A stretch of 64,000 nt of DNA from Rhizophagus irregularis (lineage: Eukaryota > Glomeromycota > Glomeromycetes > Glomerales > Glomeraceae), in the NCBI RefSeq assembly GCF_026210795.1, contig NC_089431.1, positions 4,960,001 to 5,024,000 on the forward strand. Direction: 5' to 3'. The translations under genes were made by a program, and so were the position numbers. Shown in pieces: positions 49,182-61,310 of this stretch; positions within the stretch are counted from its first letter, which is position 1, and each line of letters opens with the position of its first letter. The notes under the pieces were generated by a model. The model was not told where the DNA came from. It made no database searches and was given only the letters and a program-made list of their open reading frames with translations.

Positions 49182-50662
49182 CTATACAACTTGAAATATT
49201 TCAATTTCTCTTATAGCATCACGCTTATCTGTGTTTCTGATCGGTTTTTCATAAGATTTTTTGTGACATTGAATTATTGATCCATTGATAGCTCGAAGAT
49301 CTCCATTACCAAATGATGGAGCCACAGTGCTTCCGTTACAAATAGCATTATTTTCATTTCTTACACGACTTAAAATAACATCACTATTCTTAAAAGAAAA
49401 TATAAAACTATCATTGGTAATACCATAACTCCCATCAAATTTCCATTCAATTGGATTATATCCTCCAAGAATTTCGTTACTATCACTCATTTTATAAATT
49501 GTTACAGTGCGGAATTGATTCTTACAAGCTTTTTGGCAATTTTGATATCCTGTGAACGACCCATATACACGAAAATCACGATACAATAATTTGAATTCAT
49601 ATGAGGTTGTCGACTTGTCTGTAGTTTCTAATTTATCAATCCATTTTGAGATTAATTCGGCATGTTGATTTGTAATGATATTAGAATCAATATTTTTTGA
49701 TTTAATCTCTCCAACGGTACGAGGTTCTGATTTTTTAATTGGAGTGTCGTCATTATTATTATCCAAAAAATATTCTAGTAAATTATCATATAATTCTTTT
49801 GGTAAAATTTTTTTATAAGGTTTTACTTTTTTCAAAAATTCTTTGGAAGTTAAATTACGGAATCTAATAAAAGGAATGCATTGCTGTAAGGTACTCTTTA
49901 AAGTATTGAAATCATCTTTTGAAAAGCTGGTAGGATCAGAAGGAAGTTCTGGATTTTGTGCAAGTCCCCATTTAATCACATGTTCCCAAACTTGGATTTC
50001 GCTCATTTGATGATTATCGTTCTTAATAATCGTAACTAAAAGTTTTTTTGGAACCGAAGTGAAACGTGGTGAATTAAATATCTTATTTGGTTCTTTTGAA
50101 ATCAAATTAATACAATATTTTTGAAGTTCTAAAAAAGAATCGTTTTCAAAACTTGTTCGATATATCAAATCAAAATTCTGTTCCATCCAATGTTTTTTAT
50201 TTTCAATCAAAAAGGATTCTAAATAAGGGATTAATTCCTGAAGACCTAGTTCATTAGCAGCTATCAAGATTTTAATGATATCTGAAATATCATATTCCTC
50301 CAAAGAAAGTCTACCTCCATAAATATACCTAAATAATAATAAAAAAAATTTGTAAAAAAAAATATTTATAACGCATGATGAGAGATATTCTTTTTTTTTT
50401 ATTACCTTAAGATTATCTGGAAAGTATCAGGTAAAATACTTGGTAGTTTAATATTTGTCAAAGTCCCATCATTTTTCTTTTCATTAGTTGATAAAATTCT
50501 TCGCAAATATGGGGAACGATAATTTAAAATAACCATATGAGCACGAAATATTTTTACGACAGGGTCATTACCAACTTCAACTGTAATATCATAATATTCG
50601 TCATCATTTAAAATTTCAAGTAAATTTTGTGTTAATTTTGACAAAAGTTTATTATCAATCAT
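49182..50662 (-). CDS. BTB-BACK-TLDc protein, unit 1, 467 aa
   Basis: Exons 50406-50662 and 49182-50328 with GTAATA donor and TTTAG acceptor; the intron splits an Arg codon as in all members. ATG 50662 (MIDNKLLSKLTQNLLEILND). BTB about 1-105 (YDITVEVGNDPVVKIFRAHM), BACK about 115-230 (VWEHVIKWGLAQNPELPSDP), TLDc about 290-460 (HAELISKWIDKL, NEILGGYNPIEWK, SFIFSFKNSD, PSFGNGDL). It is nearly identical to the copies at 55.7 and 61.3 kb except for a patch after KLLYRD, here FRVYGSFTGYQNCQKAC. Intact; likely an adaptor or TLDc-type stress protein. Confidence 0.92.
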
Positions 50663-50879
50663 TATAATTTTAAAATAAGATAAATGAGAGTGTGAATTCT
50701 CGAAAAAAAAAAACCTAAACTACAAACCTTATTTATAACAGCTTGAAGATCATTGCAGATCGCTTTCATTGACATCATGTTCAAGATTAACTAATTTTGG
50801 TACGTTCGGCGTTCAATAAGTACACGAAGCAGCAAATAGAAAAAATGCAAATTTGTCCTTGTCACTGAATCCCTTTCAT

Positions 50880-52185
50880 TTGAAAGATTATTATCCTAAA
50901 TGAGCGTGACTAAAAACTTCTTTGTAATCGAAGAGAAATTTGGTGACTCAAAAATCTTAAAATCTTATTCGGTTCTTTGGAAATTAAATAAGTATAATAT
51001 TTTTGAAGTTCTAAAGAATCAGTTATAATGCTTGTTTGATATATCAAACCAAAATTCTGTGTTCCATCCAGTTTTTATCGCTTTAAATCAAAAAGTATTC
51101 CAAATAAGGAATTAATTCTTGAAGATTAAGTAAAATTTAATAATGTCTGAAAGGTCATATTCTTTCAATGAAAGTCTTCCTCTACAGATGTATCTAAATA
51201 AAATAATAATAATAAAATTAGAAACATATTTATTAAAAATGATAACAATAATAATGTCAGGTCATATATATACAGTATACTCGAAAAACTAAAATTTGCG
51301 GTGACGATCACGTGGCGGACAGAGAAATTCACGTGATCGATTTATTATTTCATTATTGTCCTTCGCTTCGCTCCGGACAATAATTTACCTTAAGATTATT
51401 TGAAATATTTCGGGTAAAATATTTAGTAATTCAGTAAGGACCCCGAAATATATATAAAAAGGTAATATCAGATATGACCTTCGAACTTTTTGCTAATAGC
51501 TGTACGCAAGGGTTTTCTATAAGTTCAGTACGCAAAATTACCTCCTTACTTTGGATAACTGATAAACCGATCATCATGTGATTTAACTATTGTTTTCTGA
51601 TCAAACTTAACGTTTGTCGAAGAATAATTTTTTAAAAATTTTAAAAAAATTTAATAACTTTATATGTCACATAATTATTTTCTTTTGGGGCACCATCTTG
51701 CCTTTTATATAAATGTATTTATTAAATGCACGAGCATTACAAATTTTTTTGTACTAAATAAAGTTTTTTTGCACCAATAGTTATTTATACTGTATTTATT
51801 TATATTTATCTCAATGAAATATATATATATATGATCAGCCAAATTACTAAAAATACGCAAAATAAACCCTTAAACAAAAAACCTGTTAAAAATACGTGGC
51901 TAAAAAATCATCAGGTTGTACGCAAATCAATACCCCGTAAATTTCTCTATGCGACGCAAATCAACCTACACTACATATATATTTCGGGGACCTATTTAGT
52001 ATAAAATTCCATTATTATAGTTGATAAAAGTCTTTTTCAAATAAGGAGAACGACCATATGAGCACGAAACACTTATACGTCATAATCATTACCAACTTCA
52101 ATAGTAATATCATAGTATTTCTCACCACTTAGAATTTCGAGAAAATTTTTTTGATAATTTTGGTAAAAGTTTACTGTCAATCATT
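50880..52185 (-). pseudogene. Decayed BTB-BACK copy upstream of the unit 1 gene
   Basis: The minus strand shows BTB pieces near 52010-52185 (AHMV-like around the GAACGACCATATGAGCACGA complement), an exon boundary near 51390, and BACK pieces at 50880-51200 (matching LELQKY and ENKK-like stretches). It is broken by stops and by the inserted element 51437-51993. No TLDc part. The same relic occurs upstream of the other two unit genes. Confidence 0.7.
51437..51993. mobile_element. hAT-like MITE, GGACCCC family, in the unit 1 pseudogene
   Basis: Ends AGGACCCCGAAATATATA and its inverse TATATATTTCGGGGACCT. The 8-bp duplication is ATTCAGTA / ATTTAGTA (51429-51436, 51994-52001). The inside contains CTGTACGCAAGG and several ATACGCAAA motifs. 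The third unit has the empty site ATTTAGTA at 63438-63445. Confidence 0.87.
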
Positions 52186-52334
52186 GAAATCAATGGTTTA
52201 GATTATTGGATTGACGCTTGAGTCTAAAGATTAATATTTTAGAAAAATTTCTCAAATAGAGTAAATAATGTGTATAATATGATAAATATTTTTATTCGTT
52301 TCAATGAACACTTTTTAAAAGCTACAAATAAGCT

Positions 52335-52874
52335 AGGACCCAGAAATATATATATAAGGGTCAGGTGGCGAAAATTTTTTTTACTATGAGCTGTACGCAG
52401 AGACTTTTTATATGAGTAGTACGCATAATTGACACCTGATATTGAAAATCCTGCAAAAATACGCAAATAAAATTTCAGACATTAAGTTATTAATTATTTT
52501 ATCATGACTTCTATATTATTTATAAAACCAAATACTAATGTGAAAAAATAGAATTTATTCTAATTTACCATTTTTTTAATAATATTTTTCTAAAATTTAA
52601 CTTTTTAAACCCTTAGAATTTCTTCAATTAATACTAAATATTACAATGCGGTTAATGTACAGTAAATATATAAGATTAGCCAAATTTAGGCCAAAAATAC
52701 GCAAACTAATTTTTTACATACAAAAATTTCGATAAAAAATACGCAATTTTGATGACCTAACTATGGATGGAAAATTCTTAGATTGTACGTAAATCAAAAC
52801 TTTACTCTTTCTAATTTCACTATGATGGCGACGCATCTGTGTACCCTACCCCTGTATATATATTTCTGGGTCCT
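52335..52874. mobile_element. hAT-like MITE, GGACCC family, second member in unit 1
   Basis: Ends AGGACCCAGAAATATATA and TATATATTTCTGGGTCCT, with the 8-bp duplication AATAAGCT at 52327-52334 and 52875-52882. Unit 2 carries the empty site AATAAGCT at 60298-60305. The body shares TACGCA motifs with 51437-51993 but is otherwise diverged. Confidence 0.87.
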
Positions 52875-53045
52875 AATAAGCTCTTTTAAAATTAATCATA
52901 TTTTAGGTCGAATCAGGACGGTTGTTGGATCAGTCGTTAACATCTTAAGGGCCAGTACTTTTCTTACCGCGGTACCTTGTTTTTTTTTTCAATTGTAGTG
53001 ATTAAATATTTTCTCCTTGAACATTGCCCTATAAAATTAAAAAAT

Positions 53046-53545
53046 AAGGTTAGTTACAAAATAACTAAGTAAGATTCCGTTCAGGCTGTAACCTTGGATG
53101 CAATTGGGAAGAAACTAGCCCGATCGTGAACCCTGCAGCGCGCACCATCACTTCATACTTACCATATATAGTAACCTCTCTAATATATTTTCTTCTTGAT
53201 TATACCCTATATAAAAAAACTAAGGTTAGTTACAAATATAACTAAGTAAGATTCCGTTCAGGCTGTAACCTTGGATGCAATTGGGAAGAAACTAGCCCGA
53301 TCGTGAACCCTGCAGCGCGCACCATCACTTCATACTTACCATATATAGTGGATTAGTGGTCTCCCTAATATGTTTAGCAATCATTTCCTTTTGATTGTGC
53401 CCTATATCAAAAACTAAGGTTAGTTACAAATATAACTAAGTAAGATTCCGTTCAGGCTGTAACCTTGGATGCAATTGGGAAGAAACTAGCCCGATCGTGA
53501 ACCCTGCAGTGCGCACCATCACTTCATACTCACCATACATAATGG
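53046..53545. repeat. 185-195-bp tandem repeat, 3 copies (array 2)
   Basis: Copies start near 53046, 53222 and 53416, with the same core as array 1. The last copy has the same variants as the last copy of array 1 (CTGCAGTGCGCACC, CTCACCATACATAATGG), so the arrays were duplicated as blocks. Confidence 0.9.
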
Positions 53546-55747
53546 CTTTGAATTTCATATCATGCTTGATTTAAAAATGATTTCTTCTTATTATTTCTGA
53601 TCATTTTAAATTTTTCAAACGAGGGAAATTTTTTAGATAGGAATATAAATTAATAAGAAATAAATAACTAATAGGAAATAAATCAACTTAATGAGAAATA
53701 AATAAATAATTAATAGGAAATAAATTAACTTAGAGAATAAATAATTAATAGGAAATAAATTAAAATGAGAAATAAATAATTAATTAATAGGAAATAAATT
53801 AACTTAGAGAATAAATAATTAATAGGAAATAAATTAAAATGAGAAATAAATAATTAATTAATAGGAAATAAATTAACTTAGAGAATAAATAATTAATAGG
53901 AAATAAATTAAAATGAGAAATAAATAATTTATTAATAGGAAATAAATTAACTTAGAGAATAAATAATTAATAGGAAATAAATTAAAATGATTTTGTCCTC
54001 TTTTATATCATTTTCTAATCATGTGATATGAGTCTAATGATGTGTAACTAAATGTAATTATGACTGTAAGTGTAACTATGACTGTTTTTGATTCAAGATT
54101 ATTCACATCAATGTTAATGTATAGTAATTGTTTGTAATATTTAGTCAATGTGTTTTATTCCCTATAAAGAAGTACTATGTACTATCTGATTCAATTTATT
54201 TATAATATTTATTTTCATGATAAATTAGTTTGCTACAGACAATATTATGCACTTTACTATAATTGGTCATAATATAGATCAAATAAGAGATAGTAAGGAT
54301 GACTCATTTTAATTTAATATTTTATTAAACTGAAATGTAACTGTTTATTCTGATTAGTAGAATATTAAATTTATGTCATTGTGACAGTTAAATTTAGAGT
54401 AATAATTGTTCAGACTGACAAATGACAAAAAACTGAATCTTCATTTAAAAGAAAACTGTAATTTATAATTATATCATCTTTCTATTTGTAAATTTGATCG
54501 AATATTACTTACGTATAAAATGAGGCAATTACATTGAAAAAAACTGATAAATTTCTTAATTTTGAATAATATACAGTATATACCAGTATCAAAACAATTA
54601 ATATAATTAGTCAGTAACTATTATTATCGGTTTAAAATTGAATAGTAAATTAATCGAATCATGTAATATATAAATTATTCTTCTTCAAGTCCTTAAATTT
54701 TTCTTTTACTGTATATTATTTTTCTTTTATATTTAAAATAATACTAATGCATTGCATTATTTTAATTCAAGTTTTTTTAATTAATAAGGAGAATGACATC
54801 TTAAAATAACGATATAAGCACTACATTAGAGTTAGCACTAATTTTTTGTAATTTTCTGCAAGATTAGATTTTCTGCAATTCAAAGAATTCAAAAAAAGTT
54901 AGTTACTGATAACTTGGGATAGATATCCCTTATCAAAAAATAACTAGTTCAGACTATAACCTTGGATGCAATTGGGAAGAACCAGCCCGATCATCTTTGT
55001 ACGATCGGCTTGCAGCAGATCGCGTTTTATTTTATTTTTTTTTTCGATTTGTTTTTTTTTTAAATCGAAAATCGAAAAAAAAATTTGATATTTTCTTTTT
55101 TTCATTTTTTTTTAATTTTTTCTTTCTGTTTTTTTCTTTTAAACCAATTTTTTTAAGCAAAAATTTTTTTTCAAATCTTTTTTTTTCCAATTTTTTCCGA
55201 TTTTTTTAAATTCTTTTTTTCGGTTTGGTTATTTTCTGAAACCAAAATTTTTTTTTTAAATATTTTTAATTTTTCTTTTTTTTTTAAAAACTGAATTTTT
55301 CTTAATTTCTTTTTCCTTTATAATTTTACTATTTTTTTTTATATAATTTTTTTTATTTAATTTTTATATATAATTTTATACGGAGAAAAAGGCACTTACT
55401 GTGGCATAACATCGATCCGATCAACTGATCCAACCCAAAGGGTGAGAGAAAATAACTAGGAAAAAAAATATAAGAATCAGTGCTGCCATAACACCGCAGC
55501 GTCAATCTGATCACTGATCTTGAATCAAGCCTAAAAGAACATTTAAGCGTAAAATACTTTTGCTTAATACAGTTTTGAAAAAAAATGAACGTTATAATAA
55601 TGTAAACTATATAAGATTGTACTCGATTCATCATGTCAACTGAAATAATTATATATTAGTAGCTAATTAAAAAATACTTCAACATTGATTTTATTACAAT
55701 ATTTAACAGTTAAAATTTTCTTTCTATTTATCAATTAAAAATCAATC
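53546..55747. other. Noncoding interval of unit 2
   Basis: Parallel to 47166-49181: minisatellite expanded to about 350 bp (53640-53990, AATAGGAAATAAATTAA with TTAGAGAATAAAT alternation), A/T sequence, TACTGTA at 54707-54713 (absent from unit 1), partial core copy at 54958-55010, poly-T tract 55020-55360, and the GGAGAAAAAGGCACTTACTG segment near 55382-55402. Confidence 0.75.
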
Positions 55748-57236
55748 CTATACAACTTGAAATATTTCAATGTTTCCTATAACATCCCACCCATCTGTAT
55801 TTCTGATCGGTTTTTCATAAGATTCTTTGTGACATTGAATTAATCCATTGGTAGCTAGAAGATCTCCATTACCAAATGATGGACCCTCAGTGAATCCGTT
55901 GCAAATGGCATTATTTTCATTTCTTACACGACTCAAAATAATATCACTATTCTTAAAAGAAAATATAAAGCTATCATTGGTAATACCATAATTTCCATCA
56001 AATTTCCATTCAATCGGATTATATCCTCCAAGAATTTCGTTACTATCTCTTATTTTATAAATTATTACGGTGCGGAATTGATTCTTACAAGTGTTTTGGC
56101 ACTTAAAATATCTAAAAAACGAACCAAGGTATCCAAATTCAGTATGAGAATCACGATATAATAATTTGAATCCATATAAGGTTGTCGACTTGTCTGTAGT
56201 TTCTAATTTATCAATCCATCTTGAGATTAATTCGGCATGTTGATTTGTAATGATATTAGAATCAATATTTTTTGATTGAATCTCTTTAACGAGATGAGGT
56301 TTTGATTTTTTGATTTGTTCGTTATCATTATCCAAAAAATATTCTAACAAATCATTATATAATTCCTTTGGTAAGATTTTTTTGTAAGGTTTTACCTTCT
56401 TCAAAAATTCTTTGGAAGTTAAATTACGGAATCTAATAAAAGGAATGCATTGCTGTAAAGTATTCTTTAAAGTATTGAAATCATCTTTTGAAAAGCTTGT
56501 AGGATCAGAAGGAAGTTCTGGATTTTGTGCAAATCCCCATTTAATCACATGTTCCCAAACTTGAATTTCGCTCATTTGATGATTATCGTTCTTAATAATC
56601 GTAACTAAAAGTTTTTTTGGAACCGAGGTGAAACGTGGTGAATTAAATATCTTATTTGGTTCTTTTGAAATCAAATTAATACAATATTTTTGAAGTTCTA
56701 AAAAAGAATCGTTTTCAAAACTTGTTTGATATATCAAATCAAAATTCTGTTCCATCCAATGTTTTTTATTTTCAATCAAAAAGGATTCTAAATAAGGGAT
56801 TAATTCCTGAAGGCCTAGTTCATCAGCAGCTATCAAGACTTTAATGATATCTGAAATATCATATTCCTCCAAAGAAAGTCTACCTCCATAAATATATCTA
56901 AAATATTAATAAAGAAAAATGTTAAAAAAAAATATTTATAACGCATTATGAGAGATATTCTTTTTTTTTCTTTTTTTACCTTAAGATTATCTGGAAAATA
57001 TCAGGTAAAATACTTGGTAGTTTAATATTTGTCAAAGTTCCATCATTTTTCTTTTCATCAGTTGATAAAATTCTTCGCAAATATGGGGAACGATAATTTA
57101 AAATAACCATATGAGCGCGAAATATTTTTACGACAGGGTCATTACCAACTTCAACTGTAATATCATAATATTTGTCATCATTTAAAATTTCAAGTAAATT
57201 TTGTGTTAATTTTGACAAAAGTTTATTATCAACCAT
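55748..57236 (-). CDS. BTB-BACK-TLDc protein, unit 2, 468 aa
   Basis: Exons 56980-57236 and 55748-56897. ATG 57236 (MVDNKLLSKLTQNL). Domain order and motifs as in the unit 1 gene. The linker before TLDc differs (DNDNEQIKKSKPHLVKEI). The variable patch reads SHTEFGYLGSFFRYFKCQNTC. Intact splice sites and stop. Confidence 0.92.
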
Positions 57237-57459
57237 TATAATTTTAAATAAGTTAAATGAGAGTTTGAATTCTCGAAAAAAAAAACCTAAATTAAAAACC
57301 TTATTTACACAGCCTGAAGATCATTGCAGATCGCTTTCAATGTATAGTTTTTGTACATCATATTGAACGCCGAACGTACCAAAATTAGTTTAATCTTGAA
57401 CTAATTTGGTACGTTCGGCGTTCGATTAAGTACACGAAGAAGCAAAGAGAAAGAATGCA

Positions 57460-58590
57460 AATTAGTCCTCGTCATTGAAATCCCTTGCATTTGAAAGATT
57501 ATTATTCTGAATGAGCGTGACTAAAAACTTCTTTGTAATCGAAGAGAAATTTGGTGAATCAAAAATCTTATTCGGTTCTTTGGAAATTAAATAAGTATAA
57601 TATTTTTGAAGTTCTAAAGAATCAGTTATAATGCTTGTTTGATATATCAAACCAAAATTCTGTGTTCCAACTGTTCCATCCAGTTTTTATCGCAAAAGTA
57701 TTCCAAATAAGGAATTAATTCTTGAAAATTAAGTTCATTGGCAGCAAACAAAATTTAATGACGTCAGGGTCATATTCTTCCAATGAAAGTCTTTCTCTAC
57801 AGCAGATGTATCTAAATAAAATAATATTAATAAAATTAGAAACATGTTTATTAAAAATGATAACAATAATAATGTGGTTCATATACAGTATACTAGAAAA
57901 ACTAAAATTTGCGATTTCATTGGGCGTGGCGGACAGAGAAATTCACGTGATCATTTTTTTTCATAGTGCGTAGACATCGCTTCGCTCCGGACAATAATTT
58001 ACCTTAAGATTATTTGAAAAATTCGGGTAAAATATTTGGTAATTTAGTAGGGACCCCGAAATATATATAAAAAGGTAAGGTGACCTTCGAAATTTTTACT
58101 AATAGCTGTACGCAAGGGTTTTCTATAAGTTCAGTACGCAAAATTACCTCCTTACTTTGGATAACTGATAATTGAAAAAATACGCAAATTAATTTCCTAA
58201 CCTCCGATTATCATGTGATTTACCTATTGTTTTCTGATCAAACTTAACGTTTATCGAAGAATAATTTTTTAAAAACTTAATAACTTCATATGTCTCATAG
58301 TTATATAAATGTATTTATTAAATGCACAAGTATTACACATTTTTTTGCACTAAATAAAGCCCCTACATATATATTTCGGGGTCATATTTAGTATGTGTTA
58401 AAATTCAATCATTATAGTTGATAAAAGTCTTTTCAAATAAGGAGAACGACCATATGAGCACGAAACACTTATACGTCAAAGTCATTACCAACTTCAATAG
58501 TAATATCATAGTATTTCTCACCGCTTAGAATTTCGAGAAAATTTTTTTGATAATTTTTGGTAAAAATTTATTGTCAATCATTGAAATCAA
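57460..58590 (-). pseudogene. Decayed BTB-BACK copy upstream of the unit 2 gene
   Basis: Parallel to 50880-52185: BACK pieces at 57480-57800 (reads SLELQKYYTYLISKEPNKIF in one frame), an exon junction near 58003, BTB pieces 58430-58590. Interrupted by 58050-58385 and by a roughly 105-bp insertion at about 57896-57998. Confidence 0.7.
58050..58385. mobile_element. hAT-like MITE, GGACCCC family, unit 2, internally deleted
   Basis: Ends GGGACCCCGAAATATATA and TATATATTTCGGGGTCAT, with the perfect 8-bp duplication ATTTAGTA at 58042-58049 and 58386-58393. Same insertion point as 51437-51993 but 336 bp against 557 bp, so one copy lost internal sequence after duplication of the unit. Confidence 0.87.
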
Positions 58591-58679
58591 TGGTTTAGAT
58601 TATTGGATTGACGTTTGAGTCTAAAGATTAATATTTTAGAAAAATTTCTCAATAGAGTAAAATAATGTGTATATTATAT

Positions 58680-60248
58680 CCCTATAAGAAATATGTATAC
58701 GGAAAGGATACGTTTTGTATACATTTTATGTACGTTTCTATAGATTCCGTATACAAATTCCGTATATTTAATAAGCAATTCATTTTTGAACATTTTTTAA
58801 AAAAACTAATGTATAAGAAATGTATACGGAAAAAATTAATCATGCGGAATGTATACGGAATTTTTAAATTCCGTATCATAACACGAGATCACATGATTGT
58901 TTATTGTTTTGTTATCAGTATAAAATTTATATTGGTATATCATAGTATGTGAAATTTGCCTGCTAATTTTGTGACATGCACATTGACTGTTATGATACGT
59001 TTTTTGTTTTTTATATAAACCTCCGATCTTCCTTTCTGTCTTTCCTTTCCTTTCTCTTTCTCTTGTCTTATTTTTGTTATTTTTTCTAAAATTTTCTTCT
59101 TTCTTCGTCACCCCCTTTTAATAATAATTTTTTTTTTTTCATATCTCACTTTAAAAAAATTTTTTTTTCGTCACTCTCCTTTGAAAAAAAATTTTTTTTT
59201 CGTTACTCCCTTAAAAAAAAATTTTTTCTTTTATTCCCACTCTTCTTTTTTTTAAAAAAATTTCTTCTTTCTATTTCTATTTCCTCTTTATAAAAAAATT
59301 TTTATTTTTCTAACTTTGACGTCCTCCCTTTAAAAAAAAATTTTTTTTTAACTTTCCTAACTTCGTTACCCCTCTTTTTAAAAAAATATTTTTTTTTGGT
59401 TTATTCTTTATTCCCCTTTCTTCTTTATTTATATTTAATTTCATAGGCCAGCAGATTTTTTTTGTGAGAATATTCAGTTTCTTTTTTCTTTTTTGTAGAT
59501 CAGTTTGGGAGTCCTTTTCTTTTTGTAGGATGATTCAGAATTTTTTTCTTTTTTTAGGTCAGTTCAAATTTTCTTGTTTTTTTGTAAGTTGGGTTCAGAT
59601 TCTTTTCTTTTTGTAGGTTGTTTCAGTTTTGTTGCTTCAGAGTCTTCTTTTTTTGTAGGTCAGTTTTGGATTTATTTTGTTGTTTTGGTTTCTTTTTCAT
59701 TAGACGCCTCATAATTCTTTTCTTTTATGTAGGTCAGACATTCTGGAGTTCTCTTTCTTTTTTTGTAGGAATGCTGACCTTTGGTGACTTGGACGATTGC
59801 AGATACTATATGAGGGGGGGGTTTTGTTTCCAATCTTTTTTTTTGTTCTTTTAGGTTGTTTGACTCCAAATGAACCTGAACTTATAGATAATTTTGGTTG
59901 CAATAGGTGGTTTTAATGAGGAGGGAATTTTCATAATGTATTTGTATTTTGTTTATTTTTTATTTTTTATTTAATTTAATAAAGTGAAATTAGATTTATG
60001 TAAATACAATTATAGTAAACTGTAATACAAATAGTAAATTCAGTGACCAAATCGTATAAATTTCGTGATAAAATCAGTGATCAAATCATGTAAATTCCAT
60101 ATAAATCCCGTGCAAATTCCGTATCCAAACCATATTTTTAGTGATACGGAATTGTGCATTTTTCCGTATCCTATTATGATACGTTATTTCTAAGGAAAAA
60201 AAATCGTATAAAAACTTTATAAAAAACGTATCCAATTTTTTTATAGGG
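58680..60248. mobile_element. 1569-bp element with CCCTATAA ends (copy C)
   Basis: Ends CCCTATAAGAAATATG and, inverted, CCCTATAAAAAAATTGG. The 3-bp duplication TAT is at 58677-58679 and 60249-60251. The inside has GTATACGGAA / TTCCGTATAC motifs near the left end, a pyrimidine-rich region with TTTTTGTAGGTCAGTTT repeats of about 25-60 bp (59450-59860), and CCGTATC motifs near the right end. No protein was recognised; the short frames are low complexity. The unit 1 counterpart at 52260-52290 is the empty site. Confidence 0.82.
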
Positions 60249-60471
60249 TATGATAAATATTTTTATTTGTTTCAATGAACACTTTTTAAAAGCTACAAAT
60301 AAGCTCTTTTAAAATTAATCATATTTTAGGTCGAATCAGGTCGGTTGTTGGATCAGTCGTTAACATCTTAAGGTCAGTACTTTTCTTACCGCGATACTCT
60401 GGTTTTTTTTCAATTGTAGTGATTAAATATTTATCTCCTTGAAAAAAACATTGATCTATAAAATTAAAAAA

Positions 60472-60550
60472 TAAGGCTAGTTACAAAAATAACTAAGTAA
60501 GATACCGTTCAGGTAACCTTGGATGCAATTGGGAAGAAACTAGCTGATCG
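60472..60550. repeat. Truncated single copy of the 185-195-bp repeat (unit 3)
   Basis: AAGGCTAGTTACAAAAATAAC and the core up to GGATGCAATTGGGAAGAAAC, lacking GCTGTA before ACCTTGG and then diverging into TACATATATGCGATCGATGG. Confidence 0.8.
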
Positions 60551-61310
60551 TACTTACATATTTACATATATGCGATCGATGGCCTCTCACATACTTCTCT
60601 CTATTGACCTTATATTTTTTTTTCATTTTTTTTTTAATTTTTTCATCTGTTTTTTTTTTCTTTTAAACCAATTTTTTTTTAAAGCGAAAATTTTTTTCAA
60701 ATTTTTTTTTTCAATTTTTCCGATTTTTTTTTCAAACTCTTTCGATTTTGTTTTTTTTTGAAACCAAAAATTTTATTTTTCAAATATTTTTAATTTTTCC
60801 TCTTTTTTATTTTAAACTGAATTTTTTTTTATATAATTTATAATTTATAATTTTTTTTATTTATTTTATATATATATTTTTTGTTATATAAGTATACGGA
60901 GAAAAAGGCACTTACCGTAACACCGTAGCATCGATCCGATCAACTGATCCAAACCCAAAGGATGAAAGAAAATAATTAGGAAAAAAATTATAAGAATCAG
61001 CTCTACCATAACACCGCAGCGTCAATCCGAACACTGATCTTGAATCAAGTCTAAAAACCAATAAATCGAGTAAATGTAACATTTTAATTTTATTGTCCTT
61101 ATTATTTAAGCGTAAAATACTTTTGCTTAATACAGTTTTGAAAAAAAATAAACGTTATAATAATGTAAACTATATAAGATTGTACTCGATTCATCATGTC
61201 AACTGAAATAATTATAACTTAATAGCTAATTAAAAAATACTTCAACATTGATTTTATTACAATATTTAACAGTTAAAATTTTCTTTCTATTTATCAATTA
61301 AAAATCAATC
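60551..61310. other. Noncoding interval of unit 3
   Basis: Poly-T tract 60605-60890, then the GGAGAAAAAGGCACTTACCG segment near 60899-60919 and sequence matching 48740-49180 and 55400-55740. The minisatellite seen in units 1 and 2 is missing. Confidence 0.7.

Noticed and set aside
59618-59903. Overlapping open frames in the pyrimidine-rich part of the 58.7-60.2 kb element
   Set aside because: Low complexity on both strands, with no domain.
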